A stretch of DNA of 64,000 nt from Apus apus (lineage: Eukaryota; Chordata; Aves; Apodiformes; Apodidae), in contig NC_067291.1 in assembly GCF_020740795.1 (NCBI RefSeq), positions 20,552,780 to 20,616,779 of the forward strand. The letters run 5' to 3'. Below, in pieces: positions 38,066 through 49,400 of the stretch. A model generated the notes under the pieces. That model was not told the origin of the DNA, ran no database searches, and was given only the letters and a program-made list of their open reading frames with translations. The stretch's first letter is position 1. Each line of letters begins with the position of its first letter. The translations under genes and the position numbers were made by a program.

Positions 38066-41000
38066 ATGGGGTGACTTCATTATTCCAGTCAGGGCCTACG
38101 TGGGGTTGCAGGTGAGGCCTGGTGAGCAGTTGTCTTGGTGGTGCTGGGTTGTCTCCTTGTAGGGAGTTTTAGAAGGTTTTTATTCTAAGTAAGATGGAAA
38201 ATGGGGGGTTTTTTTCAAAGTTAGAGGAGTCTGGTGGTTTGGGGTAAGGACCCCAGATGTCTGTTCTATGTCTGCTCAAGTGGGGTTCATGCAGGATGGT
38301 GCCCATGTGAGTTATTTCTGCTAAGTGCATCTCATTTTGAGTTCCTGTGATTTTTGCTAAACAATCATTGTCCCTAATTGGTCACTAAAAATTCCCCCAA
38401 GAAAGATGACAGGAGATCAGCTGAGCTCGTGTGTAACGTGCAAGAAACACACCAGGCCCCTGACTCCTCTTTCCAGCTAAAAATGTTCAAGTCCTATCAA
38501 AATTCCCCAAAAAACTGGGCTTGAGGTCACCTGTGCCTTAGCCACTCTGTGCCTGAAGTGACACTTCCCACCTGGATGGGTGGGAGATGGGTGCCTCCTC
38601 AGCTGTAAATGCCACCTGTCCCTGGGATGTCCCCTTTGACTTGGTCGTGAGTAATCCTGTGTGATGGAAGGGCACAGAGTGACCCACCCACAGCCAGGCA
38701 GAGCTTCAGGACCATCTCCCAACTGCTTGGGGGGAAATACCCATTTCTATCACTTTGCAGTTTGCTAAAAACGTTCAAGTTGAAAATAGATGTGGATTTA
38801 AATATGTTGCCTCGGTGATGAATTTGGGTGTTTGCTGCTCAGTTTGTGGCGGAAGAAGGATACATTTACCATCTGCCTGGAGTGAGTGGTAACTCCCCAG
38901 TTTGCATTGCACTTTCTGAATGTTAAATTGCTGCTTTGATACTTTTCAAATCTCTTCCAAAACCAGCAGGAGCTCTTTAAATGCCAGGCACTCAGCATCT
39001 CAGCCTATTAAACAAGGTGGAAGTTTGCAGCGGTGAAGTGCAGATGTTCAAAGACATCTTGGCTTGAGTCTCGAGGACAGTAATTATTGTAAGAGCTCAT
39101 GGTGTAGGATTTGTATCTCTAAGCAGCTTGCTGAGTAGCTCTCATTGGGTTGGACTGAGGATGAATGGGATGGAGCACCTTGTCCCAGGGTAATAATCAC
39201 TAATGAGGGTAGGAGCTGGGGGCAGAGGAGTTACTGCTGCTTCCGAGGTGACACCAAGCCTTTGGACCAGGGAGGTGGTGGGCCCTCATACTGTGAGTAC
39301 ACCAGCACTTCACTTCCTGATGCACTTGGGTGGCTGCAGACACCTCGCTGCTGGTTGCCTGTCCCAGAGGAGGCTGTGTCAGGTATTTGGTGGCTGGTTA
39401 CAGCAAGGTCAGCCTTCTGCTGCTCAGCCTGGGGAGGAACAAGAGCATCGGCCCAGCCTCAGGCACTGAGGTTCTGCTCTTGTCCTCAGTGTGTGCAGGT
39501 GCTGCTACCAGGTTGTGCTCATGGTGCTGGTGAGGTGTGTCTCTCTTTTTTCTTGTTTTCCCAGATTAGCCCAGATTAGCAGGGTTTGCTGGTGGGAAGA
39601 TGCTCCAGGCACAGCCTGCCCTCCGCACCGTCCCGCTGTGGCTCCGTCCCCCATGCAGCCCTCACCCCTCTGCCTGCCCTGTGTCACCAGGATTGCGGCT
39701 CTCAAAAGAGTTTTCCCGGTTTATCAGCCCTGTCTGATGGCTTTCCTGAGCTGAAGTGCTGCTGTCACCTCATGGCACTCCCTTCAGAAGGGACCCCTCA
39801 CTCTCCAGTGACTTTCTGTCCCCCTGAGGAGGAGACCCAGGGGCCGGCGCTGACGCCGGGAGCAGCTTCCCCGTGGGCTCCAGCCAAGGAGGTGGCAGCT
39901 TCTTCACCTGCACTGGGAAACAAGAACAGTGCACGGACACAGGTCCTGGGCCCAGGCGAGTGAAATATCTGCCCAACCTTTCTGGGTGTGAAAAGAGGCT
40001 TTGAGGGTGCTTGGGAAGAGGCTCGAGGGGCAGGCACCAGCTTGGGATGCTGGGAGCTGCGTGGGCAGGGGGGTGCTCAGGGCTGGCTGCATCCCAGGGC
40101 CATGGGATCCCATGTGGGATCTGGCTCTGCTCCCCCCAGCACAGAGCAGCACCTTCAGCCACTCATCTGCTGGAAGTGTCTACAAAGACCTATTTCTGCA
40201 AAGCCTGCTACTGGGAGAGGAAAAAAAAACACCAGAAAATCCAAATGGCATCGGTTGGGTGGGGAAAACCAGCCCACTAATTTGATCATAAAGAAGCCTT
40301 TTTATTAAAATCCTGTCTTTATCCCAAGGTCTTGCAGGGCTCGGCTGGATCCCATTTCAATGCTCTGATATTTCACTGTAGCTTTTTGTTTTCCCTGGGC
40401 CTTGTTTGAACAAGCAAATGTCAGTGGGAGCAGCTGGTGGTAAATGCCACTTCCCTCTGCCTGGGACTGGCTGCTGGGAGCTGAGCTGCTCCCAGGGAAT
40501 GAAATATGAATTCTGGGCATTGCTGGAGTTCATGCTCAGGCCTTCTGTGCCATGGGGCTGCATCCAGCTGTGCCCACGGGAAGCTCCAGGGAAGGGACGA
40601 CGATGCTGATGGGGGAGTGAGGAAGCACTTTCCAAGTGAAGGTTTGTATTTGGGACAGGATTCCTGCACTGTGGAGAGCAAGGAAGGGCCCGGGGTGATT
40701 TTCCCTGTGGAGTCCTAGTGTTCCAGCAAGGACTTGGCTCCACTCCCACAGCGTGGCTCTTTCTCAGCACCCGCTTCCCTCCCTGGTGTTTTTCCAAAGC
40801 TGCTCTAGTCCCTCTGCCCCCAGCATTCCCACTCCTGGCTGGAGCTGCTACACCCACACGTCTCCCAAAGGTTCAAGAGGAATGTCAGCGCTGGCACATT
40901 CCTCAGTCTCACGTGCCCTGTCAGCATGTTCATTTTGTAATTAAGAATACTAATTAAGGGAGGCTGCAGGAGAGAGGGAACCCCAGGATGAAGCCAGAGC

Positions 41001-43249
41001 AGATCCACAGGCACATTCTGGGCTCAGCAGTGACCTGGGGGCAAAGCCCACCCCACAGCTCCCCCGGCTCCCAGGCCTGAGAGACAGTGGGTTGGGATGT
41101 GAGGGTGGGGGTCTCCAAAGCTGCTGAGGAGCCACAGCAGGTTCTCCACACACACACCAGGCACCAGTGGTGATGATGGAGTTGCTGCTGCTGTTTATTT
41201 TGGGGGGGGGATGAATTTAAAACATTTTATTTTCAGTGCTGCTGAGTTTCTTCTCCAGGCTGAATCCTGCACCTTGTGAATTGCTCTGGTCGGGGCTGCC
41301 AAGGTGCTGTCGTGGCACAGGCAGAGGCTGCAGCAGGACCCTCATGGGCACCCAGAGGTGCTGAGCTGCTCTGCCCTGCCCTGGGCACAGCAGGATCTGG
41401 CCCCAGGGTGGGGTTTCATAGCAGAGGCAGCTCTTGCAGCAGGCCACAGATCACATGGTGAGGAATTAAATGTGCATAATTATAACAGGTGGGCTTAGGG
41501 CTAAATTAAATATTAACAGGTTCTCCCTTTGCACCTCCTGCTAGCGCTGCTGCCACGTTTGGAGGCTGCTGGGGGTCCCTGTCCAGGAGGGAAGGGGTGA
41601 GCTGGGCTGCACTGGCACAGGCAAGGTCCCCATTGGGAGGAGGAGGAGTGACCAGGCCCCCATGCCTGCAGGGGCCCCCCAGGAGCCAGCCCAGGGATCA
41701 TCCCTGCAGGGCCACAGGTGGCCTTGGTCCTCCTTCTACCTGCCAGGACATTTCTGGGGTGGGGGGGGACACTTCCCAGGCCTGGTCTTCACTCCTTGAC
41801 ACAAAATGTGGGGAAGTCTAAGCCTGGGGGAGTGTGCACACATCTGGGGAAGGTGTGCCCATCTGGGATGTGTGTGCACCTGGGGAGGGTGTGCACATCT
41901 GCACGAGGCTGTGACTGCACAGCTGGGGGCCAGATGCTGTGCAGGGGTGCGTGTGTGCCCAGCACTCCCCACAACACCTGGTGCTCCAGGGCTGGTGGCA
42001 GCTGGTGACAGCCGGTGCTGTCCAGGTCCCCAAGCCACGGGACATTTCTAGCACTGCTCAGCTCCCAGTTCCCAGCAGTTCCCTTCTGGGCCAAGCTGGG
42101 CCCCATAAAACCTACACAGGGCCCCAAAAACCTGCACCGGGTGCCCGTGCAGCCAGAGCCTCCCCTCTGCAGGTGCCTTTTCTCTGTGCTTTGACCCCAG
42201 GAACAGGAGCTGGCAGAAGCTCTCAGCTGGTTTGTGCTCACTGCTGGTTTCCAGACCCTCAGGACATCCTGCTCAGGTTGTATCTCGGCTCAGCATTTCT
42301 TCTGTTGCAAAGCCTGTGGTTCAGCCCTTCAGTGCCAGGAGGTTTCCACTGCTTTGAAGCCCAGCACTCCAGTAGCTCAGGAGGCTCCATGGGGCTGGCC
42401 CAGCCTTTCCAAGTGCTGAAAACGCTGGGTCTGGGCACCACGAGGTTTCCCAGGCTGCTTGCACACGGGCAGGGTGCTGGGAAGAAGCTCCTGCCCTGGG
42501 CTGGGGATGGTGCCCCAAGCAAGGCCAACGTACTGGGGTACAAAACCTCTCCTCTGCTGCTGAGCACAAATAAACGTGGAGGGATAACCTGATGGGTTTG
42601 TGTCAGGGATGGTGTAAAAACAACCGGGAGTCATTTTAAAGTTTTTCGTAGGTTTATTAGCAGACTTTATCCTTTCCAGCTCATTTCTCCGGCTGCAGCT
42701 CATAAACCCGGGCAGGGGAGGCGGTGAGGAGAGTAAATCTGCACCTTGGTCTCTGCGGGCAACGGTCTGGAAGAAAAGAGCCCAGGAGGTGGTTTTAAAC
42801 CACCCACTCGATGCCAAAGGCCGCGGGTGGGCAGAGGCAGCTGTTGTCCCATAGCCCGGGGGGTGAGGTCAGTGACAACGTCCCCGGGAGCCGGGCTGTG
42901 CCCTGCCCCGCAGCTGGACACAGACGTGCGTGGGGCCGACCCTGGCCTCACCGCCCCCTCCCCGCAAAGCAAATCCCGCCTCTTCCAGCTACTGAAGATG
43001 GGCTCCTGCCATGGGGTGGCCGAGGGGACCGCCCCTGCGGTCCTGCATCCATCCGGGAATGCTGTAAGAACTCCAGTTTGGGAACACTTCATCAGCAAGG
43101 GAAGTGGAGGGGGTGGGGGGGGAGGGATTTGAACTTTGCGGTCTCTTTGGAGATAGTTGAGCAAGTTTCGGGTGTTTTCCTGGTGCGGGAGCAGAGGGGT
43201 TGGAGGGGCTGGAGATGCACAGGGAGGTCTGTGGGTTAATATTTTTTCC
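38066..43249. other. Intergenic region between GLCE and PAQR5 (no gene seen)
   Basis: The 5.2 kb is increasingly GC-rich and has many overlapping chance open frames in all frames (about 39-43 kb). None has a recognisable domain or consistent splice signals. It contains an imperfect gtgtgcacatctgggg-type repeat at 41830-41905. Upstream PAQR5 exons could lie here, but none can be shown. Confidence 0.55.
41830..41905. repeat. Degenerate short tandem repeat
   Basis: About four imperfect copies of a 20-25-base unit built on gtgtgcacatctgggg occur here: gtgtgcacacatctggggaa, gtgtgcccatctggga, gtgtgcacctggggag and gtgtgcacatctgcac. It explains the Cys- and His-rich open frames around 41.8 kb. Confidence 0.65.
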
Positions 43250-44800
43250 TGCCCTTACTCCGCTTCCTTGCAGCCGGGCAGAAGCTAATCCAGTGCACGA
43301 TCTGAGACCGTTTGGCCGCAGCGATTTCCGGTTTTATTTTGTTGCCTTTTTCCTGTTCCACGAAAAAGACGGGCCAGAATTAATTTGCTCCTAATCTGGG
43401 AAAGCAGCCGGCGGGGCTTGACCTCCGCCTCGTCCCTTCCCTCCCATCCCGGCCCCTGGGATCATCCCGCCGGCCGCCGGCAGCAACAGGAGGGGTTTGG
43501 CCAGAGCCTCCTTGCCTTTCCTACCGGGTTCTGGGCTTTGGGAAAACCTGCCCCAGCCTCTGCCCCCGCCCCGGCCGGGCCATGTGGCTTCTGTTTGTAC
43601 ACAGATGAGTAAGGCGGGCGCTCGGAGGCAGCGCGGGCGGGCACGCAGCATCCCGCAGCGGCGCCGTAAGTACCGGCCGCTCGGCTTCTCCATCCCTTTC
43701 CTCCTCCCTGGATCGTTCCCCTCTCGCTGCTCGGGGGAGCCCGGGGCTTCCTTCGCACGGCGGGAGCTCGCTGGGTGTTTTCCAGAGGCGCCGTGGAAAG
43801 ATGAAGGTGGGGAAGAGCCGCGTGGGCTGGGGCCGGTGCGGGTGGGGGGAGCGGCGGGACGTGGCTTTTCCCCTGCCCGCCCACGGCTGCGCCGGGCGTT
43901 TGCAGCAGTTATGGAAGTTTCCCTCGGCTGCGTTTTAGGAGGGGGCCGAGCCGAGCCGAGCCGTCCCCCGAGGAGGAGGAGGAGGAGGAGGAGGGCTGGA
44001 AGCGCCGGGGCTGGCAGGGAGCAGCAACACGTGCCTGAAACGCACTGGTTTTGGAAAGCCTGAAGCTCGGGCGTGTGCTCGGGGCTGCCTGCTCAGCCCC
44101 GGAGCCCGAGCGGATCCCGGCAGGACCCGCAGCAGCAGCAGCAGCCTCCGACAAAGCCCCGCTGTGCTGCTGGGGGAGCTGCGGGCACGTCCCGCGCCGG
44201 CGGTGCCGGGCGCAGGGAGCGCGGCCGCGGGGTCTGCGGCTCCGCCCGCCCCGCTCCTCCCGCCGCCCGCTCCCAAAGTCGGGAAAAGTTAATAATTGAC
44301 AGCTAAAATATTTTTTGTTCCTTCCACTGAAAGCGGCTGGGGCTGGCAGGGCCAGCCGTGCCGTGGGCGAGCCACGCTCGGAGCCGAGCCCGGACACACG
44401 GGAGGTGACGGGACGTGTCGGGGCTCCTCCTGCCACAGCCGGTGCCGGGCAGGACCTGCCCCGGTGATGGCGGCACAAACCTAAGGCTGGACCTGCGGCC
44501 GCGGTGCCTGACACCCCCCCGGGGCTGCCTCCGTGGCCATGGCGGGGTGAGGAGGAGGAGGAAGAGCTGTGTTTGCAGCCGGCTGGGCGCGCCCGCGGCG
44601 TTGGCAACCTGCTGCTTGGCAAAGGAGCCTCTGGCAGAGGTCAGGGCTGCCGGGCGTCCCCGTCCCACGCCGCTGCCACTGCTCCTGGCTGGAAAAATTC
44701 CGCCGAAGGACAAGCCGGGTGTGCCCCGGCCGCTGCGCCGCAGCTCCGCTGACTCATTTTGCTCTTAAAAATACCAGTTCCGCGCCCAGCCCGGCCCGGT
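43250..44800 (+). promoter_or_regulatory. PAQR5: CpG-island-like block, candidate PAQR5 promoter and first exon
   Basis: The segment is very GC-rich with frequent CG dinucleotides, unlike the DNA on either side. It includes gcggcgcc followed by a strong donor, gtaagt at 43666-43671, a candidate 5'-noncoding first exon for PAQR5, whose coding start lies 2.7 kb downstream on the same strand. A GGA triplet array lies at 43970-43994, a CAG run at about 44129-44145, and an AP-1-type TGACTCA at 44750-44756. Open frames up to 237 codons on both strands reflect base composition. The assignment is positional inference. Confidence 0.45.
43970..43994. repeat. GGA trinucleotide microsatellite
   Basis: About eight copies of GGA follow a ccgag pentamer run (43946-43963). 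The G-rich strand could form a quadruplex. It lies within the CpG-rich block. Confidence 0.85.
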
Positions 44801-46368
44801 GCTGCCAGCCCCAGGTGGGATCCACAGGGACCCGGGCTCTGCCCGGCCCGGGGCTTCTGGCCAAGGGCTCTCCACGAACGGGGCTGCCGCACCTCGGGAT
44901 GTGCCCCTGGGAAGAACTTCAGCGGCTTCGCCCAGAGAAGAGACGTTATTTCTGTTCCGTCCCGGTTTTGCCCTGGTTTGTGTTTGTATCAGACGCGCGG
45001 TGGGGATGGGAGGAGGCAGAGCTGGGGCTGCTGGGCTGGCCTGGGCGTCTGGAGCCGGCAGGATCCAACGGCTGCCCTTGCTCCTGCCCTTGCTCCTGCC
45101 CTTGCTCCTGCCCTTGCTCCTGCCCTCCCTCCCTCCAGCTGGGCCCTGAGGCTCTGGAGACCACCGGATCGAGCTCCTCTTCCCACCCTGGAACAGTCCA
45201 GGAATACCAAGGGGATCTCAGGGGACTGGAGGCTCCATGCAGCTTTGGGCAGCACGCCTGGAGCACAACAGCCCCCCCCCAAAAGGCCCCTGATTGAAGT
45301 GTAATCTTTAACTAAAGGCATTTCTAATTTTATTTTATGTGGGGTTTATTGCTCTCTTGCCTTGTTAATTTTTTCCTTCCTGGTAACCACCTCCCAGCCA
45401 TGTCCCTCTCCCCAGCTGGGGTTGGTTTGGCACCAGAGCTGCTTGGCAGCACGGAGGGGTGGAGTGTGGTGGGGAGGAAGAGCAGGGGAAGGTGAAGGGT
45501 AGTGCCAGGGGCAGCAAAGGGGGATATTTGGGACTGGGAAGTCCCAGCAACACTTCAGTGCTGGTGTGAAGTTAGGGGATGGTGAGGCCAGCTGGAACAC
45601 CATCCCAGGAGCAGCTCCCAGGAGGCTGATCCCACCAGCCAAGCCTCTAGTTCCCTTCTCCCCCAGCCTCCCCCCCAGGACAGGTGGGTTCTTGCAGGAG
45701 ATAATTTTTTTTTTTGGTCACCTTTATTTCACAGCCTGGAGGTGGAGGGGGGAGAGGTGAAGCTGAAGCCATCGGTGAGTAAGAGATGGAGATGTTGGGG
45801 TTGGGCGCTGCAGTGTGGGCTGCTTGATGGGGAATGTGCAGAGGGAACCAGCCTGGGTGTCCTCCCTGCTTCCCCAGGGGCCCTGCCTGCACCCCCAGCC
45901 CGTGCCAGGGCTTTCTGCGTGAACTTGAGGTGCTCCAGGGATGTGGGTGCTGCTCCCCTGTCACCCCTGGCTCTCCTGGGGTGATAATGGAGGGTTCAGT
46001 CCCTCTGGGTGGAGGGCATAGGGACGTACTGTCCTTCTCCACCATCCCTTTGGGTGCAGGGGTAGGGATGGGTTCCTTCTCCCCTCCCCATGCCACAGGA
46101 ACCCCCCAGGAAGCGTTTGCCACGTGCGGGTGTGGGACCCTGCATGGTGACATGTCCCCATGAGCACTCCTCTCCCCCAGGCCACCTGTCCTGACCCTGG
46201 GGAGCTTCTCTTCACCCGTCCCGGGGTGGCCCCATCCCACCACATCCCCAGTGGGGTGTGAGATGCAGCCAGGTGGGGTGTGAGGCACCATCAGGGCTGG
46301 TCCCCAAGGAAGCTGAGCCAGAAACATCCCTTGGAGGAAAACATCCACCCGGAGCCTGGACCTGCACC
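44801..46368. other. Region upstream of the PAQR5 start exon
   Basis: It is GC-rich and non-coding by inspection, and includes the 12-bp minisatellite. It is probably the PAQR5 5' intron plus 5'UTR immediately before 46369. The exact acceptor of the start exon could not be fixed, because several AG sites precede the ATG without a clear polypyrimidine tract. Confidence 0.45.
45074..45127. repeat. 12-bp minisatellite, about 4.5 copies
   Basis: Perfect repeats of cccttgctcctg. Because the period is a multiple of three, it creates periodic open frames on both strands, which are not genes. Confidence 0.92.
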
Positions 46369-46419
46369 ATGCTGAGCCTCAAGTTACCCCGGCTGCTCAG
46401 CATCAACCAAGTGCCTAAG
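46369..46419 (+). CDS. PAQR5: PAQR5 coding exon 1 (residues 1-17)
   Basis: The exon encodes [17 protein letters not shown] and ends before the donor gtcaga (46420), phase 0. This donor is weaker than the others, but the protein match to the mPR gamma N terminus is strong. Confidence 0.9.
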
Positions 46420-49400
46420 GTCAGAGAGGAACTTTTCTTGGTGGGATTTTGGGAGGTGACATGGTGGCAGCAGCGTGCTGGGGTGGCCAGTCCTCCCCCT
46501 GGGAGAGTGCTCAGCCCCCTCCCCTCAAACCCTCACCCATGGTGGGACCCAGCTCTGTTCTCACAGTGGGGTTCTGGGTCCCGAATGATGGGCATTCTCC
46601 TTTGGGCAACCTTCTTTCCTTCTCCTCCAATTGTCTTTTCTCCTCTAACTGCTCCTGGTGCTGGTCCTTGCCTTGCAGGGGTACCAGGAGCAGGGGATCC
46701 TCTTTGGGTATCGCCCCCCAAGGAGCTCAGCAGCTGACTGCCTCCTCAGTGTCTTCCAAATGACAAATGAGACCCTAAATATCTGGACACATTTTGTGCC
46801 TGCCTGGTAGGTGCAATGTCCTGGGCCTTCAGCATCAGTGGGAGGAGGTGGTGGGTCTCTGAGGTGGGAGCAGAGACTGGGGGGACACCCAAGAGTGTCT
46901 TCACTGAAAGAGTGGTCAAGCATTGGAACAGGCTGCTTGGGGCAGGGATAGAGTCACCATCCCTGGGGGTGTTAAAAAAATGTGTAGAAGTGGTGCTGAG
47001 GGACATGGTTTAGTGGTCACAGTGGTGTTGGGTTGACAGCTGGACTCGATGATCTTAGAGGTCTTTTCCAACCTCAATGATTCTATCATGCTCACCTTCC
47101 TACCCTCCCAGGTACTTTGTGTGGACCCTGGTGGGGCGGCTGCGGGGGCAGTGGGGCCAGGAGGACCCCCACTCCTGGCCCCTCCTCGCTTACCTGCTGA
47201 CCTGCTGCATCTACCCCCTGGCCTCCAGCTGTGCCCACACCTTCAGCACCATGTCCACCCGTGCCCGCCACATCTGCTACTTCTTTGACTACGCGGCGCT
47301 CAGCATGTACAGCCTGGGTGAGGGCGGGTGGGTCAGCGGGGGCTTCCCTGGGGCATGGCCTGGGGACACCAGGAGCTGGACCCCAGGGGGGCATCAGGGA
47401 TGGAGCTGGACCCCAGGGGGGCATCAGGGTTGGAGCTGGACCCCGGTTGCTCAGACAGCTCAGACCCACGGGACAAGCAGAAACAGCGGCTGCTTGGGGG
47501 TAGTTTCTCCTCCTCCCTGCAGCCTGGTGCTTGGTGGGGGAGAACATGAAGCATCTCTGACACCTCTACAATTAATAGTTTGGAGGTGGGTTTCATAGCA
47601 GGCAGCCCTGGGATGGAGGCCTGGCTGTGTGAGGCTCTTTGGTGTTTGTAGTCAATAGAATAAGAAAAAAACAAGCAGTTAGAGGCAAGTGCTGTGGGTG
47701 AAGCTGGTGGCACCTCGGGTAAGCAGCAGCAGCAGCAACAGCCAGGGTCTTCCCATGGCCCCATGTACCTCCAGCTCCTCAGGGAAAGGTTTGCAAGGGC
47801 TGGGCACGGCGTCATGCTCCTTGGAGCTCTGCAGGATCCTGGGAGGACTCTGAGGGTCCTGCAGGACCTGGCCCTGAGCTGGCACCTCCTGTGTCCCCAG
47901 GGTCTGCGCTGGCGTACTCGGCTTACGTCTTCCCAGCGGAATGGGTGGGCAGCACCTTCCACCACTGCTATGTCCCTGTGGCTGTGTTCAACACCCTTGT
48001 CAGCACCAGCCTGTCCTGCTATTCCAGGTAAGCTGCTGCTTCCACTATTACTACAGCATAATCATTAGTTCCTGTTGCTAATTAAGGGTTTCAATTACAG
48101 GCTGTATTGTAACACCATGAGCCTTGAGCTCAGGGAGAACTCAGTGACCTTGGAGGTCTTTTTCCAACTGTGACAATTCTGTGATACTGCAAAGGGAACT
48201 ATTGGTTTGGGAAACGTGTTGCACAGCAGCACAAGGAGGGGTTTGATGATCAAAAATGCAAAACAGTTCAAGTAGCTTTAAGTTTTGAAAGTTCCAGAGG
48301 TAATTCCATAGCATTGGTGCCTGGCGGGAAGATCCCCCCCTCCAGCACCTTGCTTGGGATGTCATTTTTCTAACAACCTGCAGAAAAGGGGTGCCCTGAC
48401 ATTTCAGTCTGTGTTTGGGTCCTGGTCCTGCCCCATCGTGGGGCTGTGTGGGGATGTCTGTGACAGCTGGGCAGGGCAGGAGCCTCAGCACCCATTGCCT
48501 CACCCCTGAAGCACGAGCAGCGTTGCGTGCGTGGGGTTTTGTTCCTGAATGGCATTAGCCAAGTTGTTTGGAATGACTCAAATGTCTGAAGCACTCAGCT
48601 GATTTCCAGCGATACGTGCTGTGCCACATCCCCAGCTGGGCTGGGGTTTGTTCCAGAGATACTTCCCTGAAGGTTGGGTCTGCAAAGGCCTCGTGTCCAT
48701 CATCCTGAGGACATGCAGTTTGCTTTGCAAAACAGACAATTCCTGTTTTCCCAAGCAGCACGAGCCCTTTGGCTTTATTCCTTCCTTCTATTTGGGGGTA
48801 TCTTTGTATTTTGGGGTGTCCTGGCACTGCCTGTTGCAGCATCATGTAACCCTGGTGGGTTTTCCTCCCCCAGCCTGGGCAGCCCCCCAGGACCCTCCCA
48901 GCACAGGTTGTGTCTCATGTCACGGTTCCGGTACCGGGAGAGCTGCTCCCAGCTCCTGGAAAACTCAGAAGGAAGGAATCCTGCTGCAAGGAGGGGCTGC
49001 TGCAGGGTGGGGCATTGCTGGCTCCTGAGAGGGAGAGCTCTGAGCTCTCAGTATTCTGTACAAATCATGCAAATTTGGCTCTTTTAAGTGTCTGTTGGTT
49101 GCGGGGGGATTTACTCGCTGTTTGCTCTATGGGTTACTCTCTGGAGTAATTCCCTGGGGTGGAAAGTTTGGATTTATCCCTGCTGTTACTGAGCAGTACT
49201 GGAAACTCGAGCATCTCTGTCAGATCACTCAGTGGATGATGCTTGGGTGGGCTTGGTATTTTGTCCTTATATCCCTCATTTCTTTCTCTTTCTTTTTGTC
49301 TCTTTTCCCCCCTCTTATTTTTGTCTTGTGCGTCTCTTCATTGTCTCATTAGATGGGCTTAGCAAAGGAAGCTCAGTCACCATGTGCTAATCCTAGTACT

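Noticed and set aside
42259-43239. Several overlapping frames of 100-217 codons upstream of PAQR5
   Set aside because: Multiple simultaneous frames on both strands in GC-rich DNA without conserved motifs indicate composition, not coding.
43909-44622. 237-codon - strand frame in the CpG-rich block
   Set aside because: Its composition is dominated by Ser, Arg, Pro, Ala and Gly from GC-rich triplets. There is no family signature, and several frames are open at once.
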